54,369 bases of DNA. It comes from Polyangium sp. 6x1. Its GTDB lineage: Bacteria > Myxococcota_A > Polyangia > Polyangiales > Polyangiaceae. The stretch covers positions 1 through 54,369 of the forward strand of contig NZ_JARZHH010000076.1 in the NCBI RefSeq assembly GCF_029946515.1, written 5' to 3'. Position 1 is the first letter of the stretch. Each line of letters starts with the position of its first letter. The translations under genes and the position numbers were made by a program. Positions 33,844 through 42,490 of the stretch are shown piece by piece. The notes below the pieces were generated by a model. The model did no database searches and had not been told where the DNA came from. It worked only from the letters and a program-made list of their open reading frames with translations.

Positions 33844-36264
33844 ATGCTTTCCGTCGATCGACGACGCAGGCCGGGATGGCCGGCTCTTCTTTTTTCCTTG
33901 CTCCTCGTCCTCTGGACGGCGGCGTGCGGCGATGATCCAGCCCCGCCGCCCGCTTGCGCGGGGGGGACGACGTCCTGCAACGGCGTCTGCGTGGATGTCG
34001 CCGCAGACGCGCAGAACTGCGGCGCGTGTGGAACCACGTGCAGCGCGGACGAGGCGTGCTCGGACGGCGCGTGTGTCCTCGACTGCGTGTCCGGACAAAC
34101 GGCGTGTGGAGGCACCTGCGTCGATACCTCGAAGGACCTCGGGAACTGCGGGGCCTGCGGCAATGCCTGCGCCACGGGCGAGGTCTGCTCGAACGGTACG
34201 TGCGCCGTCTCCTGCCAGGCGAGCCTCTCCGAATGCGGCGGCACCTGTGTCGATACCTCGAAGGATCTGGAGAATTGCGGGGCCTGCGGCAATCCGTGTG
34301 CCGCCGGCGAGGTCTGCTCGAACGGCACGTGCGCGCTCTCCTGCCAGGCGAGCCTGTCGGATTGCGGCGGCACCTGTGTCAATCCGCAAACGGACGTCGC
34401 GAACTGCGGCGGGTGTGGGCTCGCCTGTGCTCCGGGCGAGGTTTGCTCGAATGGCATGTGCGCGCTCTCGTGTCAGGTGGATCTGACCGATTGCGGCGGC
34501 GTCTGCGTCAACCTGCAAACGGACCTCGGAAACTGCGGCGGGTGTGGGCTCGCCTGTGATCCGGGCGAGGTCTGCTCGAATGGCGCGTGCGCCCTCTCCT
34601 GCCAGGCCGAGCTCGTGGCGTGTGATGGCCTCTGCGTGGACACGGCGACGAACCCGGCGCATTGCGGGGCGTGCGGCACGACGTGCAAGTTCGACGAGGT
34701 CTGCTCGAACGGGACGTGCGAGAGCACGACGCCGGTCGATCTGCAATTCCTCAGCGTCTCGGACTGGCACGGGCAGCTCGATCCGCTCGTCGTGAACAGC
34801 GTCGAGATCGGCGGCGCCTCGGTGCTCGCGGCCTATTTCCAGAAGGAGCGCGCGCAAAACCCGAACACGCTCGTCTTCACCGCGGGCGACGGCATCGGCG
34901 CGAGCCCTCCGCTCGCCTCGTACTTCAACGAGGAGCCGGCCATCAAGGCGATGAGCCTGATGGGCGTCGACGCGTACACGTTCGGCAACCACGACTTCGA
35001 TCGCGGCGTCACGCACCTGCAATCGATGATCGACCTCGCGACGTTCGAGTTCGTCACGTCGAACCTCGCGAACCTCGACGGAAACCTCGCGGGCGTGATG
35101 ACGCCGTATCACATGGTCGAGGTGGGCGGGCTGAAGGTGGCGATCATCGGCATCACGAGCCCCGATGCGCCCGCGAGCACGGTGCCCGGGAGCTTCGGGA
35201 CGATCACGATCCAGGATCCCATCACGTCGGCGATGGCGGCGCGGAGCGCTGCGGAGGCCGCGGGCGCGAAGGTGTTCGTGGTGATCGCGCACCTCGGCGC
35301 CTCGCTGTGCGATCAAGCGACCGGGGTTTGTCAGGGACCGCTCATCGATTTCGCGAAGGGCGTGAACGGGTTCGACGTGATCCTCGGGGATCACACGGAC
35401 ATCCAGGTCAATACGGTGATCAATGGCGCGCGCGTGGTGGAGAACCGCAGCAAGGGTCTCACGTACGCGCGGGTCGCGCTCACGGTGGTGCCGTGGAACG
35501 GGTTCGTGGCGAAGAGCTCGGCGACGATCCTTTCGCCGGTGAAGAGCGGGGTGACGCCCGATGCCGCCGTCGAGGCGATGCTCCAGCCCTACCGCGCGCA
35601 GCTCGCGGCCGAGCTCGATGCGGTCATCGGCGTGGCCACGGACGTCTTCCCGCGCGGAGGGACCGTGGAGCGGCTCGTCGAGGTGGCGATCGGGAACATC
35701 ACGTCCGACGCGATCCGCGTGAAATACGGTACGCAGCTCGCGTTTTGCAATGGTGGCGGCCTGCGCGCCGCGCTTCCGTCGACGTACGCCCCGGCCAATA
35801 CGATGCTGCGGCGCCTGTCGGCCGGATATGCGTCGGGCCCGCCGTACGACATCGTGCGCGGCGACGCGCTCGCCGTGCTGCCTTTCGGCAACGTGGCCAT
35901 CACGCGCACGGTGACGGGCGCGCAACTCTGGCAGGCGATGGAGAATGGAATCAGCGCGCTCCCGGCGGCCGCGGGGCGATTCCCGCAAATCTCGGGCTTC
36001 GGGTTCACCTACAGCACGAGCGCGGCGGTGGGGTCGCGAATCCAAGAGATCCACCTCGCGGATGGAACGCCCATCTTGAAGGACCAGACGAGCTACACGC
36101 TCGCGACGAGTGATTTCATCAACTCGGGCGGCGACGGCTACACGGTGCTCGTCGACGGGCAAGGGACGTCGCGCGAAGTGATGGCCGACGTGCTCATCGA
36201 GCACATTCAGAACCTCGGCACCATCACGCCGGTGGTCGAGAACCGGATCGTCGCCGTGCCCTGA
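33844..36264 (+). CDS. 5'-nucleotidase-family lipoprotein with Cys-rich repeats
   Basis: 806 residues. A lipoprotein signal (lipobox WTAAC, near residue 28) is followed by six Cys-rich repeats of about 45 residues (consensus CGGTCVDTxxDxxNCGACGxxC, then GEVCSNGTC), covering residues 40-300. The enzyme begins near 305 and has the two-domain plan of UshA/NadN: metallophosphatase with SDWHGQ, TAGDGIGASP, GNHDFDRG, IAHLG and GDHTD, then the substrate domain with GNITSDAIR and NGGGLRAALP and a final NSGGDGY. It should hydrolyse nucleotides or similar phosphates at the surface. AGGAGG stands 7 bases before the ATG at 33844. A TTG at 33826 in the same frame is less likely. Confidence 0.9.
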   Translation: MLSVDRRRRPGWPALLFSLLLVLWTAACGDDPAPPPACAGGTTSCNGVCVDVAADAQNCGACGTTCSADEACSDGACVLDCVSGQTACGGTCVDTSKDLGNCGACGNACATGEVCSNGTCAVSCQASLSECGGTCVDTSKDLENCGACGNPCAAGEVCSNGTCALSCQASLSDCGGTCVNPQTDVANCGGCGLACAPGEVCSNGMCALSCQVDLTDCGGVCVNLQTDLGNCGGCGLACDPGEVCSNGACALSCQAELVACDGLCVDTATNPAHCGACGTTCKFDEVCSNGTCESTTPVDLQFLSVSDWHGQLDPLVVNSVEIGGASVLAAYFQKERAQNPNTLVFTAGDGIGASPPLASYFNEEPAIKAMSLMGVDAYTFGNHDFDRGVTHLQSMIDLATFEFVTSNLANLDGNLAGVMTPYHMVEVGGLKVAIIGITSPDAPASTVPGSFGTITIQDPITSAMAARSAAEAAGAKVFVVIAHLGASLCDQATGVCQGPLIDFAKGVNGFDVILGDHTDIQVNTVINGARVVENRSKGLTYARVALTVVPWNGFVAKSSATILSPVKSGVTPDAAVEAMLQPYRAQLAAELDAVIGVATDVFPRGGTVERLVEVAIGNITSDAIRVKYGTQLAFCNGGGLRAALPSTYAPANTMLRRLSAGYASGPPYDIVRGDALAVLPFGNVAITRTVTGAQLWQAMENGISALPAAAGRFPQISGFGFTYSTSAAVGSRIQEIHLADGTPILKDQTSYTLATSDFINSGGDGYTVLVDGQGTSREVMADVLIEHIQNLGTITPVVENRIVAVP

Positions 36265-36278
36265 CGATCGATCTCCCG

Positions 36279-36312
36279 GGCGCGAGGCGCGGTTTTCCCT
36301 GCGCCTCGCGCC
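36279..36312. terminator. Bidirectional hairpin between convergent genes
   Basis: A perfect 12-base stem (GGCGCGAGGCGC / GCGCCTCGCGCC) with a 10-base loop containing TTTT lies between the stop of the nucleotidase gene (36264) and that of the convergent VIT/VWA gene (36325). Its placement and stability make it a good bidirectional terminator candidate, without the T-tail. Confidence 0.6.
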
Positions 36313-36324
36313 GATGCGGGAAAC

Positions 36325-39300
36325 TCAGCGCGGCGCCGAGAGCTTGCCGGTGACGACGCCGAGATCCACGAAAGCGCGGTCGGTCATGACCACGAAGGGC
36401 CGCTCTTCGAGGCGGATCTCACCATTTCCATCGTGCTCGACGATCTGGAGCTTGCCCATGCCGTAACCCATCGGGCCCTTCGAGTAATAATGGGCCTGCA
36501 GGCGATACGGGTAGGCCGCAGCCCGGCCGTCGATGGCAAAGCACTCCGGGCCATACCCCGTGGTGACGTCGGCGAAGAGCTCGCCGCCCGAGCGGAGCCT
36601 TCGGTGGCTGTAATACGCGTGCCCGCGGCGGCCGTCGCGGATGTGGAAATCGACGTCGTTCGCGTCCGTTTCCCACGTGAGGACGAACCGGAGCGAGGGA
36701 CGCTTGGCGAGGGGGACGCCGAGGTCGCGCAGGGTCTTCTCCACCTCGGCGCGGCGCTCGGGTTTGGCACGGATGAACGCAGCGGCGAGGATGCCGACGT
36801 CGTCGGCGAGGACGCGGCGCACGCCGGCGAAACGGCCGTCCGGAAAACGACGCGCGAACGCCGCGGTGATGACCTGGAACGCCTCGGCGTGTTTTCCGGC
36901 GCGGGCGAGCGCATACGCGAGGAGGCGGTGGCCGGAGGGATGATCGGGGCGCGACGCGACGGCTTTTTCGTAGGTGTCGACGACGAGGAAGGAGACGCCG
37001 TCGGCGCGAGGGCCAATTCGTTCGAGTCGCGCACCGGCAAACCTCCGGAGGTCGGCGCGGGACGGGAAGAGGTCGATGATCGAGCCGTAGGCACGCGCGG
37101 CTTGATGCAAATCGCCGAGCCCCTCGAAGGACTCGCCGAGCGCGACGAGCGCGAGCGCGTCGCCCGGCTCGGCCTCGCGCCACGCGGAGGCCATGGACAG
37201 CGCTTCGGCGTGTTTCTTCGCCTGGATGAGATTCATGACCTCGGCGAATTTGCCCTCGTAGGGCAGGACGCCGGCGTCGCTCATATCCTCCTCGTCGTCC
37301 TCGAATTCGATCGGCGGCCGGGGCGGCGGCCTGCGGGGAGGCCGAGGTCGCCAGGAGGTGCTCGGCGCGTCGTCGAAGGGATTCAGAATCGATTCGGCCG
37401 CGGTGCGGGGGCGAGGCGCGCCCGCGGCCGCAGCCGGAGCGGGCTTCGCGGCCGCGCGGGGCGTGCTCGCGGAGGAGGCCGCGGGGCGCGAGGACGGCTC
37501 GGCCTCGACAGGCTCGGGTTTCGCCTCCTGTGCGAGCTCCTCGCGCGAGAGCCTCTCCGATTGCGGAGGCGGCGGCGGCCCCGCCGCGTCGGCCGCCGGC
37601 GCCGCCGCGGCCTGCGCGCCCGGGGCGCCGGAATCCTTCTTTTGCCCCGCCTTGGTCTCGGTCTCGGCCCCGCTCTTTTCGTCGGCCGCCTTCTTGGGTT
37701 TGTCCGGGGAGGCGGCGATGGCCACGGGGCCGCCTTTGCGGCTCTGCAGCTCGACGCCCGCGCGACCGACCACGAGGATGTCCGCGAGCGCGGTCCGGTC
37801 GATGCCAAAACGAGCGTAATCGTTCTCGGTCTCCAGGACGAGCAGCGCCGTGAGGTCGGAGAGCACCCGGAAGCGCGTCGAGAGCGAGACGATCTCGCGT
37901 CCGATCGCCGCGCGCCGGCCCTCGTCCGGGGCGGCCTCCATTTCACGGGAGAGGCGCTCGATCTTCGCCCGCGTCGCCGCGCGTTCGAGCAGCGGGCGCT
38001 CGGCGAGCTCCGTCTCGACCTTCGTCCGCGCCGTGCCGGAAGGACCTCGCACCTCGACCTCGAACGGCGCGCTCGGCGGGATCTCCGCATACACGAGCGC
38101 CTCGTCGCCGGGCTGCACGGCGTCGAGTTTTTCCGGGTACACCCATTTCGCGCCGGGGACCCGCACCTCGAGGCCCGAGACGGTGGCGCGGCCGAGGCGA
38201 TCGGCGAGCGTGCGCGGGCTCTCCGCCGCGTCGAGGACCACGCCGTCCTGCGGGAACGTGCCCGTCGTGAGCCTGCGGAGCAGCGCTTCATCGCGAATGC
38301 CGCCGGCCACGATGGCGTCGAGCCTGCGAATGCCCGCGTCCCGCAATTGCCGGAGCTCGGCCGAGATCTCGCCCGGCGTCGTGGGCCCGGCCGTGGGAAT
38401 GCCATCCGTGAGGAGCAAGGCGCGGGTGAAGCGGCCGCCCTGCTTCTTCGCATACCCGGCCGCGCTCTCCAGCGCGAGCCCGAGGTCCGAGGCGCCGAGC
38501 GCCTTTCTCTGCAGAATGGCCTCGATCTCCTTGCGACCAAACCCCTTCCTGGGGCCCATGTACACGGGCTCGAGCCCTTGATCGAAGCAAGCGACGGCGA
38601 TCGGCATGTCGCTGCCCGGCGCGTCCGGCAGCGCCGCCAGGAGCGCCGCGAGCCGCTCGGCCTGCGTCGCGAGGTCGAGCGCGCGCGAGGCGCTCGTATC
38701 GAGCAGGACGAGCAGGTCCCGGACCGGCTCGGGGCGATCCTCGGCGATGGGCGTGACCCGCGCGACCGCGAGCTCCTCGTGCCGCAGGCCGACGGCCGAC
38801 GCGCCGCCCGCGCCGAGCGGGAGCACGAAATCACGGTCCGGGGCAAAATTGGCCTGCTGGAAGGAGTGAACGCGGCGGACGGGCTCGCCCTTGTCCCCGC
38901 GGCGGCGCTCGATGACGCGCATGTCGAATTTGCCCATGCGGGGCAGGCCGCGGAGATACGCACGATAAGGAGCGGCGCGCGAGGCGAGCGTCTGCGAATA
39001 CGAGACGATGATCTCCTTCTCGCCCGAGGCCGGAATGGGGAAGACGCGGGCCTGAAAGCGGTTGCCAGCCTGCTTTTCGAGCAGCGCCGGGTCGGCCCTG
39101 CGGTGGAGGAAATCCTCGTACGCGACGCGCGCCGCCTGGAGCTCGACGACCTCGCCCTCCTTCCAGCCGTCCGCGTTTTTCATGGAAAACCGGCTGATGG
39201 TGGCCCCGGGCGGCAAGACGAGCTCGAAGCGGCCCTCAATGGTGCGAGGCTCGGGGTTCTTGAAGGTGAAATGCAGCTCGGTGAAGGCGAGCGGATCCTC

Positions 39301-39591
39301 GACGGCCGCCGCGACTTCGAGCGAGCTGATGACGAGGCCGACGCCGTCGGGCGAGGTGAGCGAGACAGGCGCGCCGCGAAGATCGCCCCCCGCGACCTCG
39401 AGGGCCTGCGTCGGTTGCTCTTCCCAGCGCACGGGGACGATCGGCAAGTCGCTCGCGGCGGACCCTTTCGCGTCGCCCGCGCCTCCGAATTCCGCGGACT
39501 GCGGGCCCGTGACGATCGTCGGTCCCGGGCCGCAGCTCGCGAGGGCCTGAGCGAGGACGAGGAGGGCGAAGCGGGAAAGGCGGCGGCGCAT
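36325..39591 (-). CDS. Large lipoprotein: VIT, VWA, TPR and DUF2135-like domains
   Basis: 1088 residues. It opens with a lipoprotein signal (lipobox ASC, residue 20). A VIT domain follows (ELHFTFKNPEPRTIEGRFELVLPPGA; about 75-210). The VWA domain at about 290-450 starts DLLVLLDTSASRALD, with the MIDAS motif DTSAS (a variant of DxSxS) and later LLLTDGIP. Pro/Ala-rich disordered sequence covers 620-740, then TPR-like helices (755-930), and the C-terminal part (FVLTWETDANDVDFHIRD, GYGPECFAI) resembles DUF2135/YfaP. Such proteins bind partners through metal-dependent adhesion; I cannot assign a specific partner. It stands alone, convergent with the nucleotidase gene and upstream of, but on the same strand as, nothing close: the hsp20 genes lie 43 bases before it and could be co-transcribed. 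Confidence 0.85.
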   Translation of the reverse strand: MRRRLSRFALLVLAQALASCGPGPTIVTGPQSAEFGGAGDAKGSAASDLPIVPVRWEEQPTQALEVAGGDLRGAPVSLTSPDGVGLVISSLEVAAAVEDPLAFTELHFTFKNPEPRTIEGRFELVLPPGATISRFSMKNADGWKEGEVVELQAARVAYEDFLHRRADPALLEKQAGNRFQARVFPIPASGEKEIIVSYSQTLASRAAPYRAYLRGLPRMGKFDMRVIERRRGDKGEPVRRVHSFQQANFAPDRDFVLPLGAGGASAVGLRHEELAVARVTPIAEDRPEPVRDLLVLLDTSASRALDLATQAERLAALLAALPDAPGSDMPIAVACFDQGLEPVYMGPRKGFGRKEIEAILQRKALGASDLGLALESAAGYAKKQGGRFTRALLLTDGIPTAGPTTPGEISAELRQLRDAGIRRLDAIVAGGIRDEALLRRLTTGTFPQDGVVLDAAESPRTLADRLGRATVSGLEVRVPGAKWVYPEKLDAVQPGDEALVYAEIPPSAPFEVEVRGPSGTARTKVETELAERPLLERAATRAKIERLSREMEAAPDEGRRAAIGREIVSLSTRFRVLSDLTALLVLETENDYARFGIDRTALADILVVGRAGVELQSRKGGPVAIAASPDKPKKAADEKSGAETETKAGQKKDSGAPGAQAAAAPAADAAGPPPPPQSERLSREELAQEAKPEPVEAEPSSRPAASSASTPRAAAKPAPAAAAGAPRPRTAAESILNPFDDAPSTSWRPRPPRRPPPRPPIEFEDDEEDMSDAGVLPYEGKFAEVMNLIQAKKHAEALSMASAWREAEPGDALALVALGESFEGLGDLHQAARAYGSIIDLFPSRADLRRFAGARLERIGPRADGVSFLVVDTYEKAVASRPDHPSGHRLLAYALARAGKHAEAFQVITAAFARRFPDGRFAGVRRVLADDVGILAAAFIRAKPERRAEVEKTLRDLGVPLAKRPSLRFVLTWETDANDVDFHIRDGRRGHAYYSHRRLRSGGELFADVTTGYGPECFAIDGRAAAYPYRLQAHYYSKGPMGYGMGKLQIVEHDGNGEIRLEERPFVVMTDRAFVDLGVVTGKLSAPR

Positions 39592-39633
39592 ACGATCGAG
39601 ACTACGCCCACCGCCAGGCCGTGGGAATGGTGA

Positions 39634-40017
39634 TCAGCTCGGCTTGACCGCAATTTGCCGAGGCTTCTGGGCCGACACCTTGGGCAGGCGGACCTTGAGG
39701 ACGCCGTGGGCCACCTCGGCGGTGATCCCGTCGGCCACGATGCCCTGCGGGACCAGGAAGGTCCGCGAAAAATTCCCCGTCCTGCCCTCGACGGCGAGGG
39801 CGTTGCCCTCCGGCGCGCTCGCTCGCTTGCCCGCGATCGTGAGCTCGTTCTTGTCGAGGCGAACCGCGATGTCGTCGGGGCCGACGCCCGGCAGGTCGGC
39901 GACGATCAAGAGCTCGGTCTTGTTCTCGAAGATATCGACCGCGGGCGCCACGCCGCGCCGCGTCTCCTGCGCCTCGGCCTGATTCTCCCGCTCGTCACGG
40001 CTGATCTGCGCGTTCAT
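39634..40017 (-). CDS. Small heat-shock protein Hsp20, second copy
   Basis: 127 residues. An alpha-crystallin domain spans about 27-120: VDIFENKTELLIVADLPGV, DIAVRLDKNELTIAG, FSRTFLVP, and the signature AEVAHGVLKVRLPK. The protein should form oligomers that hold unfolding proteins for refolding. The ATG at 40017 has AAGGAGAG at proper spacing, fixing the start 6 codons inside the open frame. It lies 43 bases after the first hsp20 gene on the same strand, so both are probably one transcript. This copy has a shorter N-terminal arm than the first. Confidence 0.92.
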   Translation of the reverse strand: MNAQISRDERENQAEAQETRRGVAPAVDIFENKTELLIVADLPGVGPDDIAVRLDKNELTIAGKRASAPEGNALAVEGRTGNFSRTFLVPQGIVADGITAEVAHGVLKVRLPKVSAQKPRQIAVKPS

Positions 40018-40060
40018 GGCTGCTCTCTCCTTCACATTTCAGCGTCGATTTCGATTGATT

Positions 40061-40555
40061 TCACGAACCCGATTTCACGGCGATCCGCCGGGGCTGCGCC
40101 TCGGGCGACTTCGCGAGCGTGAGCGTGAGGACGCCGTCTTTCAGCGCCGCGCTCGCCTTCTCCGCGTCGACCTTGCAAGGCAGGGCGACGCTGCGCGAGA
40201 ACTTCACCGGGGCGCGCTCCCGCTTGTGAATCGCATACCCTTCCGGCACGTCGGCCTTCCGCTCGCCCGAGAGCGTGAGCACGTCCTGATCGATCTCCAG
40301 CTTGATGTCCGATTCCTTCATTCCGGGAACATCGGCCGCGATGACCAGCGCGTCGCCCTTGTCGTAGACCGTGAGGCGCGGCCACGTGGCGACGGTGCGC
40401 GACGCGTGACCAGCCTCGAACGGCTCGAAGAAGAAGGTCGACCGCGGCCAGGCGCCCCCGCGGGAATCGTATTCGTCGAACAGCCGGTCCATTCTCCGGC
40501 GAAGCTCATCCATGGTGGCAAAGGTCCTGTTCACGTCGCCGAATCGCATCAACAT
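40061..40555 (-). CDS. Small heat-shock protein Hsp20, first copy
   Basis: 164 residues. A typical N-terminal arm (MLMRFGDVNRTFATMDEL, FDEYDSRGG) is followed by the alpha-crystallin domain at about 58-160: LTVYDKGDALVIAADVPGM, DIKLEIDQDVLTLSGE, FSRSVALP and LKDGVLTLTLAK. It is a holdase chaperone of the Hsp20 class. GGAGGCGACC directly before the ATG at 40555 is an excellent ribosome binding site. It is first of the hsp20 pair. A TTGACA on the minus strand at 40763-40758 could be its -35, but no convincing -10 follows at 17 bases; I saw no CIRCE element. Confidence 0.92.
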   Translation of the reverse strand: MLMRFGDVNRTFATMDELRRRMDRLFDEYDSRGGAWPRSTFFFEPFEAGHASRTVATWPRLTVYDKGDALVIAADVPGMKESDIKLEIDQDVLTLSGERKADVPEGYAIHKRERAPVKFSRSVALPCKVDAEKASAALKDGVLTLTLAKSPEAQPRRIAVKSGS

Positions 40556-40888
40556 GGTCGCCTCCGTATGCCCTCGCGGGGCAAAGCTCCGCCCCCACGG
40601 GCCCCGAGGCGCGCCAGCAGCGGCAAACCATGCCTCTGCCGCGGACACGCTCCCGGTGGCCGTCTCGTGCACGCGTCCCCAAGGGCGGAGAACCGGTCTC
40701 GATTCTCTCCCGCCACTCGGGTCCGAACGCGATGCAATCTCTACATGGGTCGGCCGCTGTCAAGAGCCGGTGCTCGTACCCGCGGAGGATGACCGTACGG
40801 ATACGAAACAAAGCTTGACTTCCCGATCGAACCTTGTACAAAGGGTGGACGGCTTCGATGTAACGCCTGCGATGCGGAGGAATCGGCG
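40556..40888. other. Divergent promoter region of hsp20 and the thioredoxin-fold gene
   Basis: This 333-base gap has no credible gene. It holds the promoters of the divergent hsp20 pair and of the secreted thioredoxin-fold gene; the latter candidate is listed separately. No other repeat was noticed. Confidence 0.5.
40815..40842 (+). promoter_or_regulatory. Candidate promoter with TTGTACA element
   Basis: TTGACT at 40815-40820 is followed after 16 bases by TACAAA at 40837-40842, 47 bases before the ATG at 40889. The near-palindrome CCTTGTACAAAGG at 40832-40844 covers the -10 and shares TTGTACA with the crtD/crtE intergenic region, so the CarH-like regulator nearby may act here (inference). 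Confidence 0.4.
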
Positions 40889-41437
40889 ATGCGTTCCAGG
40901 GGAAAAGCTTCGAAGGTCATCTCGGCGATCGTCCTCGGGGCCGCGCTCGTGCCCGGCGTCTCCCTCGCCCTGCCCAAAGAAGGCGCCGAAGCGCCGAATG
41001 CGCGGGTGGAGGACGCCGACGGGCGCGCGCTGCAGATGAGCTCGCTCAAGGGCAAGCCGATCCTCATCATGTACGAGGACAAGGACTCCGCGGCGCAGAA
41101 CCAGCCGCTCAAGGACGACCTCGCGAAGCTCGGTCAGGGCGACAAGTACAAGCAGAAAGTCGCGATCGCCGCGATCGCGGACGTGAGCAGCTACGACTTC
41201 TGGCCCGCGAAAGGCTTCGTGAAGGACGCGATTCGCGAGGAGTCGAAAAAGCAGAAGACCACGATTTATTGCGACTGGGACGGCTCGTTCCGGAAGGCCT
41301 ACGGCATTCGCAAGGGCGCGAGCAACGTGATCCTCGTCGGCAAGGACGGGCGCGTGCTGTTCGCCGGCTCGGGCGCGCTCGGCACAGGCGACCGGAAGAA
41401 GCTCATCGAGCTGCTCGGCGCCCAGGTCGAAGGCTGA
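40889..41437 (+). CDS. Secreted thioredoxin-fold (YtfJ/redoxin-like) protein
   Basis: 182 residues. A Sec signal peptide ends near ALVPGVSLA (about residue 27). The mature protein has the redoxin-type layout: GAEAPNARVEDADG, KGKPILIMYEDKDS where thioredoxins have their CxxC, and a C-terminal strand-turn-strand VILVGKDGRVLFAGSG. Only one cysteine is present in the mature protein (TIYCDWDG), so disulphide exchange by a CxxC pair is not expected. The pattern is closest to periplasmic YtfJ-type proteins of unknown function. GGAGGAATCGGCG before the ATG at 40889 is a good ribosome binding site. It converges on the carH-like gene, 15 bases away. Confidence 0.75.
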   Translation: MRSRGKASKVISAIVLGAALVPGVSLALPKEGAEAPNARVEDADGRALQMSSLKGKPILIMYEDKDSAAQNQPLKDDLAKLGQGDKYKQKVAIAAIADVSSYDFWPAKGFVKDAIREESKKQKTTIYCDWDGSFRKAYGIRKGASNVILVGKDGRVLFAGSGALGTGDRKKLIELLGAQVEG

Positions 41438-41452
41438 CGCGAAGCCCCCCTT

Positions 41453-42415
41453 TCAATCCTTGCTCGCCCGCGACGGACGACGGCGCTTCTGCGCCGCCAC
41501 GACACGCTCGATCGTCTGCCGCGCGGCCGCGAGGTCACGACCGACGCAAATGCCGCCCCGCTCCTCGATCAACGCGCGCATGCCCTCCGATCCGTCGCCC
41601 CCGATGACCCACGCGGCCCCGCGGCAAGCGTCGGCATACGCGTCGACGAGCTCACGCGCGCGGGACGCTGGCGGGGGGATGGTGACGCTGAGGCCGATGA
41701 GGTCGGGCGCGAGCGAGTCGACGACGCGCGTGATGGCCGGCGGCGGCGTGCGCGCGCCGAGCATGAGCGTGCGGAAGCCCCACGAGGCGAAGCGCAAGCC
41801 GACGCCATAAAGGCCGAGGACGTGGTCCTCGTCGGCGAAACAAGCGAGGGCAATGCGGCGCGTGGCGTCCGCCGGCTGCGCGAGGCGCAAGAGGTGGATG
41901 AGGGTGCCGCCGAGCACGTTGGAGGCGAGGTGCTCCTGCGCGACGGTGATCGCGCCCGCATGCCAGAGGTCGCCGATCTCGCGGAGCGCAGGGCCGATCG
42001 TTCGTTCGAAGATCGTGACGGCAGGGCCGAGGGTGAGGGTCTTCGCGACTTCTTCCTCGAGCGCGTCGGGGTCGAAGCGGCGCGTGGCCTCGACGATCCG
42101 ATCCCGCGCGGCCACGAAAGGATCGGTCTCCGGGGGCGCAGCGCCGGGCGGAGGCGCCGTGGGCAGCGCGCCCGTCGCGGGCTCGCTGAGCAGGAGGCGC
42201 GCGGATTCGGCCGGCGCCATGCCCGCCTTCACGAGGTCGCGCATCTTGACGATGAGCGCGACGTCCTCCTCGCTGTAGAGCCGATAGGCGGAGGGCGTGC
42301 GCGACGGCGCAGGGACGCCGTAACGGCGCTCCCACGCGCGCAGCGTCGCAGAGCTCACGCCTGTCAGTTCCGAGACGGTGCGGATTCGGTAGAGGCTCAA
42401 CGGATCGCTCTCCAC
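41453..42415 (-). CDS. carH: B12-dependent photoreceptor / MerR-type repressor, CarH-like
   Basis: 320 residues. A MerR helix-turn-helix occupies 10-75 (YRIRTVSELTGVSSATLRAWERRYGVP, shown as landmark only in part: RTVSELTGV, LRAWERRYG). The second half is a cobalamin-binding module: the four-helix bundle holds Trp151 and Glu161-His162, the Wx9EH motif of the CarH family, and the Rossmann part has EDHVLG (H198, the expected lower cobalt ligand) and SWGFRTLMLG. In this family the dark adenosylcobalamin tetramer represses carotenoid genes and light breaks it up. The start is GTG 42415, just before the HTH. It lies divergent from crtI and presumably represses both promoters. Confidence 0.88.
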   Translation of the reverse strand: MESDPLSLYRIRTVSELTGVSSATLRAWERRYGVPAPSRTPSAYRLYSEEDVALIVKMRDLVKAGMAPAESARLLLSEPATGALPTAPPPGAAPPETDPFVAARDRIVEATRRFDPDALEEEVAKTLTLGPAVTIFERTIGPALREIGDLWHAGAITVAQEHLASNVLGGTLIHLLRLAQPADATRRIALACFADEDHVLGLYGVGLRFASWGFRTLMLGARTPPPAITRVVDSLAPDLIGLSVTIPPPASRARELVDAYADACRGAAWVIGGDGSEGMRALIEERGGICVGRDLAAARQTIERVVAAQKRRRPSRASKD

Positions 42416-42454
42416 GGTGGCCCCGACCGAGGGTCGAAACCACCAAGAGAAACC

Positions 42455-42490
42455 TTTATCAAACTTGATACAGACCTTATACTCTCTACA
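42455..42490 (+). promoter_or_regulatory. crtI promoter with overlapping operator, probably leaderless
   Basis: TTTATC (42455-42460) and TATACT (42478-42483) are 17 bases apart, and the ATG of crtI begins 7 bases after the -10, so the transcript would start at the ATG itself. A perfect palindrome TATCAA-AC-TTGATA (42457-42470) overlaps the -35 and spacer. TACA at 42469 and TACT at 42480 are 11 bases apart, the repeat period of known CarH operators. Confidence 0.6.

Noticed and set aside
34100-34720. Regularly spaced DNA repeats suggesting a CRISPR array
   Set aside because: The repeats are in frame, encode the Cys-rich modules of the nucleotidase, and there are no spacers.
36433-39633. A 1066-codon open frame on the plus strand
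   Set aside because: It is exactly opposite the VIT/VWA lipoprotein gene, has no recognisable domain and has shadow-frame composition.
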